Source: CALROG01 sp943369755 (GTDB taxonomy: Bacteria > Pseudomonadota > Gammaproteobacteria > Burkholderiales > Burkholderiaceae_C). Taken from it: a stretch of 64,000 nucleotides of DNA. Under the pieces are notes generated by a model that searched no databases, had not been told where the DNA came from, and saw only the letters and a program-made list of their open reading frames with translations. This document shows positions 50,801 through 58,879 of the stretch, piece by piece; within the stretch, counting starts at the first letter, position 1; each line of letters opens with the position of its first letter. Both the position numbers and the translations under genes were made by a program. The stretch lies in assembly GCA_943369755.1 (NCBI GenBank), contig CALROG020000005.1, positions 62,001 through 126,000 of the forward strand, given 5' to 3'.

Positions 50801-51021
50801 ATGCCGGCAATTGAATCTTCCAGCGGCTTGGTCACCTGAGATTCAATCACCTCGGCCGAAGCGCCGGGGTAGCGCACGCTCACCGTCACCACGGGCTCGT
50901 CGATCTTGGGATACTCACGCACCGACAAGCGGGTAAAGCTCACCGCGCCGATCAGCAGCACCAGCAGCGACAACACGGTGGCAAATACCGGGCGGCGGAT
51001 CGAGATTTCAGCGAGTTGCAT
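47851..51021 (-). CDS. RND multidrug efflux pump, inner-membrane permease
   Basis: A 1056-residue HAE1-type RND transporter driven by the proton gradient. It starts MQLAEISIRRPVFATVLSLL with helix 1 and the proton-relay acids in GLVVDDAIVMLENIYRHIEE (helix 4). It contains large periplasmic loops with YDVIVQT and a repeat of the fold after residue 540, ending with the helical LITKHGILIVEFTNQLRQDG block. It is 12 bp downstream of the adaptor gene. No TolC-type outer-membrane factor is encoded here, so the pump must share one. Likely substrates are drugs or solvents. Confidence 0.95.
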   Translation of the reverse strand: MQLAEISIRRPVFATVLSLLVLLIGAVSFTRLSVREYPKIDEPVVTVSVRYPGASAEVIESQVTKPLEDSIAGIDAVDVITSISRAEQSQITVRFRLEKDADAAAAEVRDRTSRVRNRLPAAIDEPVIAKVEADAFPVIWLAFTSDTLSPLQINDLINRVVKSRLQTVSGVADVRIFGERKYAMRVWLDPAKLAGYRLTTQDVEDAIRRSNLELPAGRIESQQREFSVTTQTDLVRPAQFGEIVIKNVNGFPVKLRDVARVQEGAAEERSSVRLNGRQAISAGVIRQATANPLTLSQGVRDMIPKLKADLPADITIDIANDNSVFIDRSVKNVYRTIVEAIVLVALVIFVFLRTFRASIIPIVTIPVSLIGTFAMMALAGFTINTLTLLALVLAIGLVVDDAIVMLENIYRHIEEGLDPFSAAIKGAREIGFAVITMTMTLVAVYAPLAFTPGRTGRLFAEFALALAGAVVVSGFVALTLTPMMCSQLLKHNPKPNWFDRNMERWLTALSDAYGRWLRWVVTARIGGAVKPAASGWGILVPQARWIVIAVMLASGVAIGWVYPNMKSELSPLEDRGTILATVNAPDGSTLEYTNRYAQALERMGQPYKEFDRIFANVGNPTVAQATVVYRTVDWEDRKRTTLELARELQPKFNSLPGVNAFTITPPSLGQGFRDRPVNFVIQTSDSYENLNRVTRQMLEEIAKNPGIISPDVDLRLNKPELRIEVNREKAADLGVGVDVVAKALETMLGGRQVTRYKRDAEQYDVIVQTQATGRNTPEDIDSIYVRGRNDTMIPLSALVKTRESVSPRELNHFGQRRSVSITANLAPDYSLGQALVFLDQTAARVLKTGYSTDLNGTSREFRNSQGALAIVFVLALLFIFLVLAAQFESFVDPLVIMLSVPLSMIGALLALKWSGGSLNVYSQIGLITLVGLITKHGILIVEFTNQLRQDGMATVDALIKASSQRLRPILMTTGAMVLGALPLALASGAGAESRQQIGWVIVGGMSLGTLLTIFVVPTMYSLFARGKVPGANKSEANEQPAYHAEPGLGQDAIPAK

Positions 51022-51033
51022 GGGCTTTCTCCG

Positions 51034-52440
51034 TCAAGGCTTGGCCGGGCGACGCGGGGCCTCGGCAGACGCGGTGGCGGCGCAAGGGTTCGGGCCATCG
51101 AATTTTGCGGGCGGCAATTTGGCCATTGCTGCGGGCCCTGCGATCGCAGGGTAAGCAGGTGCACCCACCGGCGGTTGGCCTGCTACCTGTGCACCCGTCG
51201 GCGCGGCAGCCAACGGTGCCGGGGCAGGCCCGCCAGGCGGGCCGCCTTGCGGCCCCCCTTGCGGCGCGGCACCTGGGCGACCACCACCGCCGGTGCCCTG
51301 GCGCGACATGTCCACCACACGCACGGCCATGCCGTCACGCTGGATCCGCTGGTGACCGGCGGTCACCACCACATCGCCGGGCTGAAGGCCTTCGGTGATT
51401 TCCACGCGACCAGGGCGGCGAATGCCCACCTTGACCTCCACGCGCTGGGCAATCTTGGTGTCGGCATCGGGGCCGTCCGTCAGTTTGATGACGGTCTGGC
51501 GCCCGCCTTGCGGCACGATAGCTTCTTCAGGAATGACCCGGGCGTTGTCGCGCTCGCCAAACACAACGTTAACGCGGGCAAACATGCCGGGGCGCAGTTG
51601 CAAGCTGCGGTTGTCTATGCAACCGCGCACACCGACCGAGCGGCCATTGGCGTCCAGCAGCGGGTCAATTGCCTGCACCAGTGCGGTGAATTTGCGCCCC
51701 GGCAGTGCGTCGATGTCCAGCATGGCCCGCTGGCCGCGCTGAATTTTGGTCTGGAAGCGCTCTGGCAGCCGGAAATCAACAAAAATCGCCTCGATATCTT
51801 CAATGTTGACGATGTCGGCTCCGTCCTTGAGGTAGTCGCCTACGTTGGCGGTTCGGATGCCGGTGATGCCGTCAAACGGCGCAACAATGCGCAGCCGTGC
51901 CGCCTGGGCCTGGGCCAATGCCAGCTTGGCCTGCGCCACCTGCAAATTGGCCGCGCTTTCGTCCACTGAGCGCTGGCTGATGAAGTTTTGTGCCACCAGT
52001 TCCTGGTTGCGTTTGTGGTTGGCCTGGGCAATCGACATTTCAGCCTGCGCCTGCTGCACCTGGGCCAGCGGCAACTGGTCGTCCAGTTGCACCAGTAGCT
52101 GGCCCTTGCGCACCCGGTCACCGTCACGGAAGTTGAGCTGGGTGATACGGCCACTGACCTCGGGCCGCACCAACACCCCCTGGCGCGAACGCAGGCTGCC
52201 GACAGCCTGCGCATCATCCGTGAGCTTGAGCACCTCTACCTTGGCCACCTCCACCGTTGGGGGTCGGGCCGGGCCGCCGGTTGCGGGAGTGCCTGCGGCG
52301 GCGGGCGCTGCCCCCGCCGCAGGGGCGGCGCTGGCGGGCTTGCTGGTGTTCGCAGGCTGGTTCTGAAACCACCAGGCTGCACCCGAGGCGGCACCGATAC
52401 CGACGACGGCGACTGCGATATAGATTGCTTTCGATGCCAT
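51034..52440 (-). CDS. RND efflux periplasmic adaptor (HlyD/MFP family)
   Basis: A 468-residue adaptor linking the pump to the outer-membrane channel. An N-terminal membrane anchor (AIYIAVAVVGIGAASGAAWW) precedes a Pro/Ala-rich linker. The lipoyl halves follow (EVSGRITQLNFRDGDRVRKG and RLRIVAPFDGITGIRTANVG), with a coiled-coil hairpin between them and then a beta-barrel. The last 95 residues are an unusual low-complexity tail rich in Gly, Pro and Ala (GGGGRPGAAPQGGPQGGP), longer than in most family members. Same operon as the permease. Confidence 0.93.
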   Translation of the reverse strand: MASKAIYIAVAVVGIGAASGAAWWFQNQPANTSKPASAAPAAGAAPAAAGTPATGGPARPPTVEVAKVEVLKLTDDAQAVGSLRSRQGVLVRPEVSGRITQLNFRDGDRVRKGQLLVQLDDQLPLAQVQQAQAEMSIAQANHKRNQELVAQNFISQRSVDESAANLQVAQAKLALAQAQAARLRIVAPFDGITGIRTANVGDYLKDGADIVNIEDIEAIFVDFRLPERFQTKIQRGQRAMLDIDALPGRKFTALVQAIDPLLDANGRSVGVRGCIDNRSLQLRPGMFARVNVVFGERDNARVIPEEAIVPQGGRQTVIKLTDGPDADTKIAQRVEVKVGIRRPGRVEITEGLQPGDVVVTAGHQRIQRDGMAVRVVDMSRQGTGGGGRPGAAPQGGPQGGPPGGPAPAPLAAAPTGAQVAGQPPVGAPAYPAIAGPAAMAKLPPAKFDGPNPCAATASAEAPRRPAKP

Positions 52441-52618
52441 GAAGAAAATCGTGTTATTTGATCGGGCGCGTCAAGCGCATGGTTGGTGTGCCAACCAGAA
52501 ACACAATGTAGCAGGACGGGGGCCAATTTCGAGCCCGCACCTCTGCAAACCCGGGGCTGGCGCTGCGCCATAGCGCCATTGCGTTAGCCTTTACCGGCTC
52601 TTTACACTGTGCGGCGCT

Positions 52619-53068
52619 CTAACTGCGACCCAATACCTGGTCGACGCCCTTGTTGGCCAACATGTCGGCGCGCTCGTTGCCCGGGTCGCCGTTGTGGCCG
52701 CGCACCCAGCGCCATTCAATGGTGTGGCCGCTGCCTGCGACCAGCGCGTCCAGCCGTTGCCACAGGTCTACGTTTTTTACCGGTTGCTTGGCCGCCGTGC
52801 GCCAGCCTTTGGCCTTCCAGCCCGGCAGCCATTCGGTGATGCCCTTGAGAACATACTGGCTGTCCACGTTCAAAATGACCGCACAGGGCCGCTTCAGGGC
52901 AGAAAGGGCCTCAATCACCGCCAGCATTTCCATGCGGTTGTTGGTGGTGCCGAGTTCGCCGCCAAACAGTTCACGCTCGGTCGCACCCGCCTTGAGCAGC
53001 ACGCCCCAGCCGCCCGGGCCGGGGTTGCCCTTGCAGGCACCGTCGGTGTAAATCTCTACCGCGTTCAA
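52619..53068 (-). CDS. rnhA: Ribonuclease HI
   Basis: A 149-residue enzyme cleaving the RNA strand of RNA:DNA hybrids. The four catalytic carboxylates are Asp9 (IYTDGACKGNPG), Glu47 (NNRMEMLAVIEAL), Asp69 (NVDSQYV) and Asp135 (ERADMLAN), with His125 in VRGHNGDP. The methyltransferase gene ends 2 bp upstream on the same strand. The rnhA, methyltransferase, gloB, mltD order matches what I recall from the E. coli chromosome. Confidence 0.97.
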   Translation of the reverse strand: MNAVEIYTDGACKGNPGPGGWGVLLKAGATERELFGGELGTTNNRMEMLAVIEALSALKRPCAVILNVDSQYVLKGITEWLPGWKAKGWRTAAKQPVKNVDLWQRLDALVAGSGHTIEWRWVRGHNGDPGNERADMLANKGVDQVLGRS

Positions 53069-53069
53069 A

Positions 53070-53849
53070 TCAAAACCCTTCTTCAGCCCGCTCAGATTGG
53101 GCCTTGTTTGCTACAGAAACAGGAGCGGCCGCCATTTGCCGCGCAGGCCGCCAGGCAGGCTCCATCAGCCGCATCCCGCGCACCCGCTTGACCGCCACCA
53201 TGAAGTAAGCGGCACCGAAAATGGGCCACCAGCGCTCACCCGCCGTGTCCATCCATTCAAAGCGGTTGAGCCATTTTTCACTGTTCATGGCCGGGCGGTA
53301 GCAGCCAAACTGTGCCGATTCAACCTCAAAACTCAGCAGACGCAGCCAGTCGCGCAAGCGCCAGTAGCCAATGAAATCGCCGGCGTCTGGCAAGAAAAGT
53401 TGGCCGAAACCAAAGCGTCGATACAAGTGCCCGCGCCGCTGCCGCAAGCCCCACAGGCTGGTCGGGTTCAGGCCACATATCACCACCCGCCCCTCGGGCA
53501 CCAGCACACGCTCGACCTCGCGCAGGGTGGCATGGGGGTCGCTGTTGAGCTCCAGTGCGTGCGGCAAAACCACCAGGTCCAGGCTGCTCTGCGGGAACGG
53601 CAACGCGGCAAAGTCGGTAACCAGTGCGCCCCGGGGTTGGCCGCCCGCGCCTTGTGCGGCTGTTGCCAGCCACTGGTACGGCATGCGGTTGGTGCGCAGG
53701 CCCTGGAGTTCAGGCAGACCGAGCTGCAACGCGTGGTAGCCAAAGATGTCAACCACCGCATCGTCAAAGCGCTCGCGCTCCCACGCCAGCAGGTACCTGC
53801 CGGGCGGGGTTTCAAACCATTGATGCAAACCTATAATTCCGGCACTCAT
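53070..53849 (-). CDS. SAM-dependent methyltransferase (YafS-like)
   Basis: A 259-residue class I methyltransferase-like protein. It begins MSAGIIGLHQWFETPPGRYL and contains a Methyltransf_11 region with DFAALPFPQSSLDLVVLPHA, EVERVLVPEGRVVICGLNP and a C-terminal aromatic part. The nucleotide-binding glycine motif is poorly kept. Start ATG 53849 overlaps the start of the divergent gloB gene. The placement between rnhA and gloB equals that of yafS in E. coli; the substrate is unknown. Confidence 0.87.
   Translation of the reverse strand: MSAGIIGLHQWFETPPGRYLLAWERERFDDAVVDIFGYHALQLGLPELQGLRTNRMPYQWLATAAQGAGGQPRGALVTDFAALPFPQSSLDLVVLPHALELNSDPHATLREVERVLVPEGRVVICGLNPTSLWGLRQRRGHLYRRFGFGQLFLPDAGDFIGYWRLRDWLRLLSFEVESAQFGCYRPAMNSEKWLNRFEWMDTAGERWWPIFGAAYFMVAVKRVRGMRLMEPAWRPARQMAAAPVSVANKAQSERAEEGF
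53832..53837 (+). promoter_or_regulatory. Candidate gloB -10 box (TATAAT)
   Basis: A perfect TATAAT lies 11 bp before the gloB ATG at 53848, with a weak TTTCAA (53810-53815) 16 bp upstream as -35. Transcription would start about 4 bases before, or at, the gloB start codon, implying a nearly leaderless mRNA. The box lies inside the first codons of the divergent methyltransferase gene. Confidence 0.5.
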
Positions 53850-54621
53850 GATGAAGTTGATTTCGCTGCCCGCCTTCACCGACAACTACATCTGGATGTT
53901 GCACGATGACCGCCAGGCCGTGGTGGTGGACCCCGGCGACGCGCAACCCGTGTTCGACGCCCTGGCCACACTGGGCCTGAAACTGGCCACGATTCTAGTC
54001 ACGCACCATCACCCTGATCATGTCGGTGGTGTTGATGCGCTGCGCAACGCCACCGGTGCGCAGGTCTTCGGGCCCGCGCGTGAACGCATTCCTGAACCCT
54101 TGCACCGTCTTAACGGCGGCGATCATTGCCAAGCCCTGGGGTTTGAGTTCCTGGTGATTGACGTGCCGGGCCACACCGCCGGGCATATCGCGTACTACTG
54201 TGCGGCGCTTGACGGTGCTCCGCTTCTGTTTTGCGGCGACACGCTGTTCTCGGGGGGCTGTGGCCGGTTGTTTGAAGGCACCCCTGCGCAAATGCTGACG
54301 TCGCTGGACGCTCTGGCCGCCCTGCCCGGCAATACGCGGGTCTGCTGCACCCACGAATACACCCTGAGCAACCTGCGCTTTGCCCAGGCAGTGGAGCCGG
54401 GCAATGCGGAATTGAAAACATACCTTGCGCGCTGCCAGGCACTGCGAGCGCACAACCAGCCGACGCTGCCGACCTCGATCATGCGGGAGCGCCAGATCAA
54501 CCCCTTCCTGCGGTCGCGCGAGCCAGCTGTCATTGCCGCAGCCCGCGCGTTTGACCCCCAGGCCCGCGACGAAACCCAGGTATTCGCCGCCATCCGCCAA
54601 TGGAAAAACGAGTTCAAATGA
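53848..54621 (+). CDS. gloB: Hydroxyacylglutathione hydrolase (glyoxalase II)
   Basis: GloB hydrolyses S-lactoylglutathione to lactate and glutathione in methylglyoxal detoxification. The 257-residue metallo-beta-lactamase fold protein has the THxHxDH motif (THHHPDH, His53-His58), the metal-bridging region GHTAGHIAYY, CGDTLFSGGCGRLFEG, and CCTHEYTLSNLRFA. It ends ERQINPFLRSREP... with the usual C-terminal helical domain. The start is ATG 53848 or 53851; no Shine-Dalgarno is visible. The stop overlaps the mltD start (ATGA). Confidence 0.95.
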   Translation: MMKLISLPAFTDNYIWMLHDDRQAVVVDPGDAQPVFDALATLGLKLATILVTHHHPDHVGGVDALRNATGAQVFGPARERIPEPLHRLNGGDHCQALGFEFLVIDVPGHTAGHIAYYCAALDGAPLLFCGDTLFSGGCGRLFEGTPAQMLTSLDALAALPGNTRVCCTHEYTLSNLRFAQAVEPGNAELKTYLARCQALRAHNQPTLPTSIMRERQINPFLRSREPAVIAAARAFDPQARDETQVFAAIRQWKNEFK

Positions 54622-56129
54622 AATTGCTTCACATCGCCAGCCTGGCCAGTTTGCTCTGGCTTGGTGGCTGCGCTACCAACAGGGATGTGCCGCCTGCTGC
54701 GCAGCCAGTGGCCAACACGGTGCCGGCACCTGTCGCCATGGCGGCAGTGCCGCCCCCGGTGGCGCATGTGGCGGTTATTCCGCGTGGCGACCTGCAGCCC
54801 ATTTCCGCAGCAGAAGCGGCGTCGCGCGGCGTGGCGCAGTCCTTGCCCCCTGCCGATCTGTGGGAACGCATCCGCCGTGGCTTTGCCATGCCCAACCTTG
54901 AGGGCGATCTGGTGCGCCAGCAAGAGCAGTGGTATTCAAGCCGGCCTGACTACATCCAGCGCATGACCGAGCGTTCACGCAAATACCTGTTTCACATCGT
55001 TGAAGAGCTGGAGCGGCGCAACATGCCCAGCGAGCTGGCCTTGCTGCCATTCATTGAAAGCGCCTTCAACCCGCAGGCCGTGTCCACCGCCAAAGCGGCG
55101 GGCATGTGGCAGTTCATGCCTGCCACCGGCACCTACTTCGAGCTCAAGCAGAACGTGTTCCGCGACGACCGGCGCGACGTACTGGCATCGACCCGAGCGG
55201 CGCTGGACTACCTGCAAAAGCTGCACGGCATGTTTGGCGACTGGCATCTGGCACTGGCTGCCTACAACTGGGGCGAAGGCAGCGTGGGCCGAGCCCGCGC
55301 GCGCAATCAGCGGGCCGGTCTGGGCCTGGCCTACACCGACCTGACCATGCCCAACGAAACCCGCATGTACGTACCCAAGCTGCAGGCGGTAAAGAACATC
55401 GTGGCCAACCCCGAGAGCTTTCGCCTGGAGCTGCCACTGATAGAGAACCACCCGTACTTTCAGACAGTAGACGTAACCCGCGACATTGACGTGGAACTTG
55501 CTGCGCGCCTGGCCGACGTAAAGCTGGAAGACTTCAAGGCATTGAACCCGTCGGCCAGCCGCCCGGTCATTCTGGCGGCGGGCACCCCGCAAATCCTGCT
55601 GCCCTGGGACAACGCCACGGTGTTCAAGCGCAACTTCGATGCCTACAACGCCGGCCAATATGCCAGTTGGACGGCCTGGACTGCCCCCACCACCATGAGT
55701 GTGGCCGCCGCCGCCCAGCGGGTTGGCATGAGCGAGACCGACTTCCGTGCGGTCAACCAGATCCCGCCGCGCATGCTGATCAAGGCCGGCTCAACCGTGC
55801 TGGTGCCGCGCTCAGCCAAAGTTGAAAACGACGTAACCGGGCAGGTTGCCGACAACGCCCAAATGCGGCTGGCACCTGAAATGGTCACCCGGCGCACCGT
55901 CATCAAGGCCCGCAAGGGCGATACAGTTGCCAGTATTTCAAAGCGCTATCGGCTCAGCGCGTCGCAGGTCGCTGACTGGAACGACGTCGGGGCGACTGCG
56001 GCGTTCAAACTGGGGCAGCAGATTGTGGTGTACCTTCCGGTGCGCGCAGCGGCCCCGGCTGCAGCCCGCAAACCGGTCAGCAAGGCACCGGCCAAACGCA
56101 CCGTGCGGCCGCAAGGCCGCAAGCGTTAA
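54618..56129 (+). CDS. mltD: Membrane-bound lytic murein transglycosylase D
   Basis: A 503-residue lipoprotein that cleaves peptidoglycan glycan strands. The lipobox is LWLGGC (Cys about residue 18). The SLT catalytic domain (about 115-260) has the glutamate in LLPFIESAFNPQAVS and the block AAGMWQFMPATGTYF. A LysM-like repeat near the C-terminus starts TVIKARKGDTVASISKRY; a weaker one precedes it. The tail is basic. It overlaps gloB by 4 bp (ATGA), keeping the gloB-mltD pair. Confidence 0.93.
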   Translation: MKLLHIASLASLLWLGGCATNRDVPPAAQPVANTVPAPVAMAAVPPPVAHVAVIPRGDLQPISAAEAASRGVAQSLPPADLWERIRRGFAMPNLEGDLVRQQEQWYSSRPDYIQRMTERSRKYLFHIVEELERRNMPSELALLPFIESAFNPQAVSTAKAAGMWQFMPATGTYFELKQNVFRDDRRDVLASTRAALDYLQKLHGMFGDWHLALAAYNWGEGSVGRARARNQRAGLGLAYTDLTMPNETRMYVPKLQAVKNIVANPESFRLELPLIENHPYFQTVDVTRDIDVELAARLADVKLEDFKALNPSASRPVILAAGTPQILLPWDNATVFKRNFDAYNAGQYASWTAWTAPTTMSVAAAAQRVGMSETDFRAVNQIPPRMLIKAGSTVLVPRSAKVENDVTGQVADNAQMRLAPEMVTRRTVIKARKGDTVASISKRYRLSASQVADWNDVGATAAFKLGQQIVVYLPVRAAAPAAARKPVSKAPAKRTVRPQGRKR

Positions 56130-56141
56130 ATCCAACCCTGA

Positions 56142-57212
56142 TCAGAGATTGCGTACCAAGGTGCCGTTTTCCACCCTTACACGATCGCCGACCTTGTAAC
56201 CGGGGTCGCTTGGGTAACTGATGTTCTGGGCACCGCCGCCTTCGAGACGCGTCACCACTTCAAAAACCTGAGACTTGTTCACATTCTTTTCGATTTCACG
56301 GCCTGCATAGGCGCCGCCCGCAGCACCCAGCACCTGCGCTGCCGTCTTGCCGCTGCCCTTGCCGACCTGGCTGCCCAGCACCGCGCCAGCCAAACCACCG
56401 GCAATTAGACCGATGTAGCTGCCCGGCCCCTTGACCTGCAGCACATTCACGGCTTCCACCACACCACAGTTGGCGCAGAACTGGCGCGGCCGGTTCACTG
56501 GCGTACTGGCCTGCAGTGACCCGTCCAGCGTGGCGTTTACGCTGCGGTTGCCCGAGCGCAGCGTCGCCACGGCCCGGGTGGTGCTGGCCATGCGGTCGGC
56601 GGACGCGACGCGGTGTGTGCCTTCGTACTGGCCCGGGCTGATTTCGTTAAGCCAGGTTTTGCCGGGGACACCCTGCAGCCGCACGCTGGCCTGTCCGCCG
56701 GGCGTGCCAAGCAAGCGAAAAGCCAGCTCGCTACCCACCACCAGCGGGTTCACTGGATCAACCGTGAAGCGGTTGATCAGTGGCGCGCTGGCAGCCCGCT
56801 CGTCGGCCGCACGCATTGCGGCATTGCGCCAGGGCGCGCCGTACAGCAGCGACTCGTCAAGCACCGCCGTGACCACCCGATTGCGCAGGCGCAGGTTGGC
56901 GCTGACGGCCGTGTTCGCGGTGAGCCGATCGCCTGTGCGCAGCGTGTAGGTGCCCCGGTACACCCCGGTATCTACTTCGTTGAGGTAGTACTGGGTGCTC
57001 ACCCCGTCAATGGCAATACGGGCTTCAGCACCCGACGTGCCGCGCAGGGTGAACAGCAGCACCGCGCCTGGCGACAGCTTGCGCACCTGTTCGACATCAA
57101 AGCCGGTGATCACCGGGGTACCTGCGGGTTGCGCCAAAGCGCCATCTGGAATGGAAAACAGCGCAAGCAAGGCCAGCCAAAAGGCCAGCAAGGGGGTTTG
57201 TATTAGTTTCAT
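56142..57212 (-). CDS. Exported glycine-zipper 2TM domain protein
   Basis: A 356-residue envelope protein with a signal peptide (ending PDGALAQ). It has two similar beta-rich repeats (residues about 45-130 and 145-235, each with YLNEVDTGVYRGTY- or WLNEISPGQYEGTH-type cores). A glycine-zipper hairpin (YIGLIAGGLAGAVLGSQVGKG, then GAAGGAYAGREIEKN) and a short C-terminal domain follow. The zipper resembles SlyB or 17-kDa surface antigens. ATG 57212 is chosen because GAGG lies 8 bp upstream. Convergent with mltD; role probably in outer-membrane stability (inference). Confidence 0.82.
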   Translation of the reverse strand: MKLIQTPLLAFWLALLALFSIPDGALAQPAGTPVITGFDVEQVRKLSPGAVLLFTLRGTSGAEARIAIDGVSTQYYLNEVDTGVYRGTYTLRTGDRLTANTAVSANLRLRNRVVTAVLDESLLYGAPWRNAAMRAADERAASAPLINRFTVDPVNPLVVGSELAFRLLGTPGGQASVRLQGVPGKTWLNEISPGQYEGTHRVASADRMASTTRAVATLRSGNRSVNATLDGSLQASTPVNRPRQFCANCGVVEAVNVLQVKGPGSYIGLIAGGLAGAVLGSQVGKGSGKTAAQVLGAAGGAYAGREIEKNVNKSQVFEVVTRLEGGGAQNISYPSDPGYKVGDRVRVENGTLVRNL

Positions 57213-57363
57213 AAGCATCGCCTCGTGTTGGAAACTCATTTAACGGACGACGCTGAGGGGCAACCTGTAGGACGTGGCGCTTTGAAAAGCAGGTGAGTTT
57301 CTTGTTGTGCGGGCCGCAGGCCCAGGTACTTCTTCACCGGGTGAAGGTTCGGCTGCATGGACC

Positions 57364-58482
57364 TCACAGCAAAACGTCCGCCACTGGCCGCCGAACCGAT
57401 CTCGGCAATCCAGGCCCGCGGCCAAAGCGCACCACCAGATCAGGCCGCCGGTTGCCCAGGCCCAGGTAGGCGGCAAACTGCGGCCGCAAGGCCGCCACTT
57501 CGATTGGCTGATTGAGGAAAGCATTGCGAATCCCCAGCGCTGCGGCTTGCAAGGCGAAACGCTCATAGCACCGTCCCACCTCGATCCAGTTGCTCGGCTG
57601 AGCAGTCTTCTCATCGGCCTGTGCGACGAATACTGCGATCCCGGCGCAGCTGCGGACCTGTTTGGCGTATTTATCGTTCTCGCCGTCTGGCGTGAAGAAC
57701 ATGCCGAACAGCGCGCTGCCCAGCCACCGCGGCAGCGAAGGGTTGCCGGATGCAGCGCTGTAAAGGCCATCACCGGCGCGGACTGCTTCGTTACCGCCAA
57801 AGCGGATCCATTGCTTCAATTCGGCGACAAATGCCGGGTCGTTGATCTGCGCGGAATTGCCCTGGACGACATATTCGAGCACTTTCTCCAGCGCGGCTTT
57901 TTCGGTCAGCAAGATCACGCGCACACCCTCGCTGGTTGCAGCTTGCTCAAGTTGCGCAAGTTCATCCGTGGACAAGGGTTTGCCGTCGTACTCAGCCCGG
58001 GTGCTCTGGCGGGTGGGAATCGCTTGAAACAGGCGTGACGAGACCGCCGGGGTCGGCTCCAGCGCGACTCGAATCTCAGACCCAGGACCTGTGGTGATGC
58101 GTGGCCGGGCCTTCAAACCATGAGCAAGGGCAGCTTGAACCAGATTTTCTGTTGCGCATCCGAGCGAGACGTACAGATGATGGTCGTCAGGGTCCACGAC
58201 GGGCGTGCGTCGCGTGAGATCGGGCAGGATAGTGATGGCGTCCTGCTCAATGCGAAACTTCCAGCACTGGGTGTTGTGACTCGACGGCGCAAGCGTTGCG
58301 TAACGCACCAGCTCGCGTCGCGTCGCCAGGCTGTCGCCTGTGACCACTTCAGCCGGGCGCCAAATCCTGCGCGCCGTCGCCTCGTAGCTGTCGTCACTGG
58401 TGGCAGACGAAGAGGCTTGCAGCACCAGGGGACTGCCCGCCAGCGTCAGCCCTGATCGGATGAATTGATTGCGTGTGAGCAT
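57364..58482 (-). CDS. Acg-like nitroreductase family protein
   Basis: A 372-residue protein with two nitroreductase half-domains and an N-terminal hydrophobic leader (MLTRNQFIRSGLTLAGSPLV). That leader suggests export, but it has no twin arginine. Features are RYATLAPSSHNTQCWKFRI (flavin-binding loop), PTRQSTRAEYDGKPL, and WIEVGRCYERFALQAAALG. It resembles the mycobacterial Acg/Rv2032 family, which sequesters FMN under stress. Neighbouring cbpA-cbpM chaperone genes make a stress context likely (inference). Confidence 0.8.
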   Translation of the reverse strand: MLTRNQFIRSGLTLAGSPLVLQASSSATSDDSYEATARRIWRPAEVVTGDSLATRRELVRYATLAPSSHNTQCWKFRIEQDAITILPDLTRRTPVVDPDDHHLYVSLGCATENLVQAALAHGLKARPRITTGPGSEIRVALEPTPAVSSRLFQAIPTRQSTRAEYDGKPLSTDELAQLEQAATSEGVRVILLTEKAALEKVLEYVVQGNSAQINDPAFVAELKQWIRFGGNEAVRAGDGLYSAASGNPSLPRWLGSALFGMFFTPDGENDKYAKQVRSCAGIAVFVAQADEKTAQPSNWIEVGRCYERFALQAAALGIRNAFLNQPIEVAALRPQFAAYLGLGNRRPDLVVRFGRGPGLPRSVRRPVADVLL

Positions 58483-58879
58483 GCGAAGGGTCTTTCAATG
58501 GAATTTGGTTGGCAAACTCGCTGGCGATCCAGCAGCAGTGACGCCGAGCAGCCCCCGCCCGAATTCACGCCGGCTGCCCTGAGTCCGCCGGTTTCTTCGC
58601 GCAAGGCAAGCAACGGAATGCCGACTGCGGCGGAAGCACTGGGCCCGAGATCCGCCGCAACCTCCAGCAGGAATGCCGCCAGACATTGCGCCTTTTGCTG
58701 ACAACAGACCGTCTGATACCGCACGGACAGACCTGTTTGTTACGACGATATTGCGTGATGGGCACCGACAGTGAACGCGATGGTGAATGCACCCCGGTCG
58801 CTCCGGGCAAGGCCAGCTCGCGCGCAATCGCGAAGGTCTGCGCCTTCACCAACGCCGTGCGGCCGAAAGGAGGCAAGGT
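58483..58879. other. 397-bp gene-poor interval between the nitroreductase and cbpA
   Basis: Several short frames cross this stretch on both strands, but none shows a family motif, ribosome site or consistent coding pattern. No repeat copy, tRNA or strong terminator is visible. It should hold the divergent promoters of the nitroreductase gene and cbpA, though no clear sigma-32 type site was found. A decayed gene cannot be excluded. Confidence 0.5.

Noticed and set aside
53100..53160. Possible eighth copy of the 60-bp repeat (GCTACAGAAACAGGAGCGG ...) at the end of the methyltransferase gene
   Set aside because: Only the first 15 or so bases resemble the family; the stem and TTGGCTTGAA end are missing.
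57364..58482. Tat signal on the nitroreductase-like protein
   Set aside because: The leader has a single arginine pattern (TRNQFIRSG), not the twin arginine motif.
58446..58724. Pseudogene remnant between the nitroreductase and cbpA genes
   Set aside because: The short frames in both directions do not resemble any family I can name.
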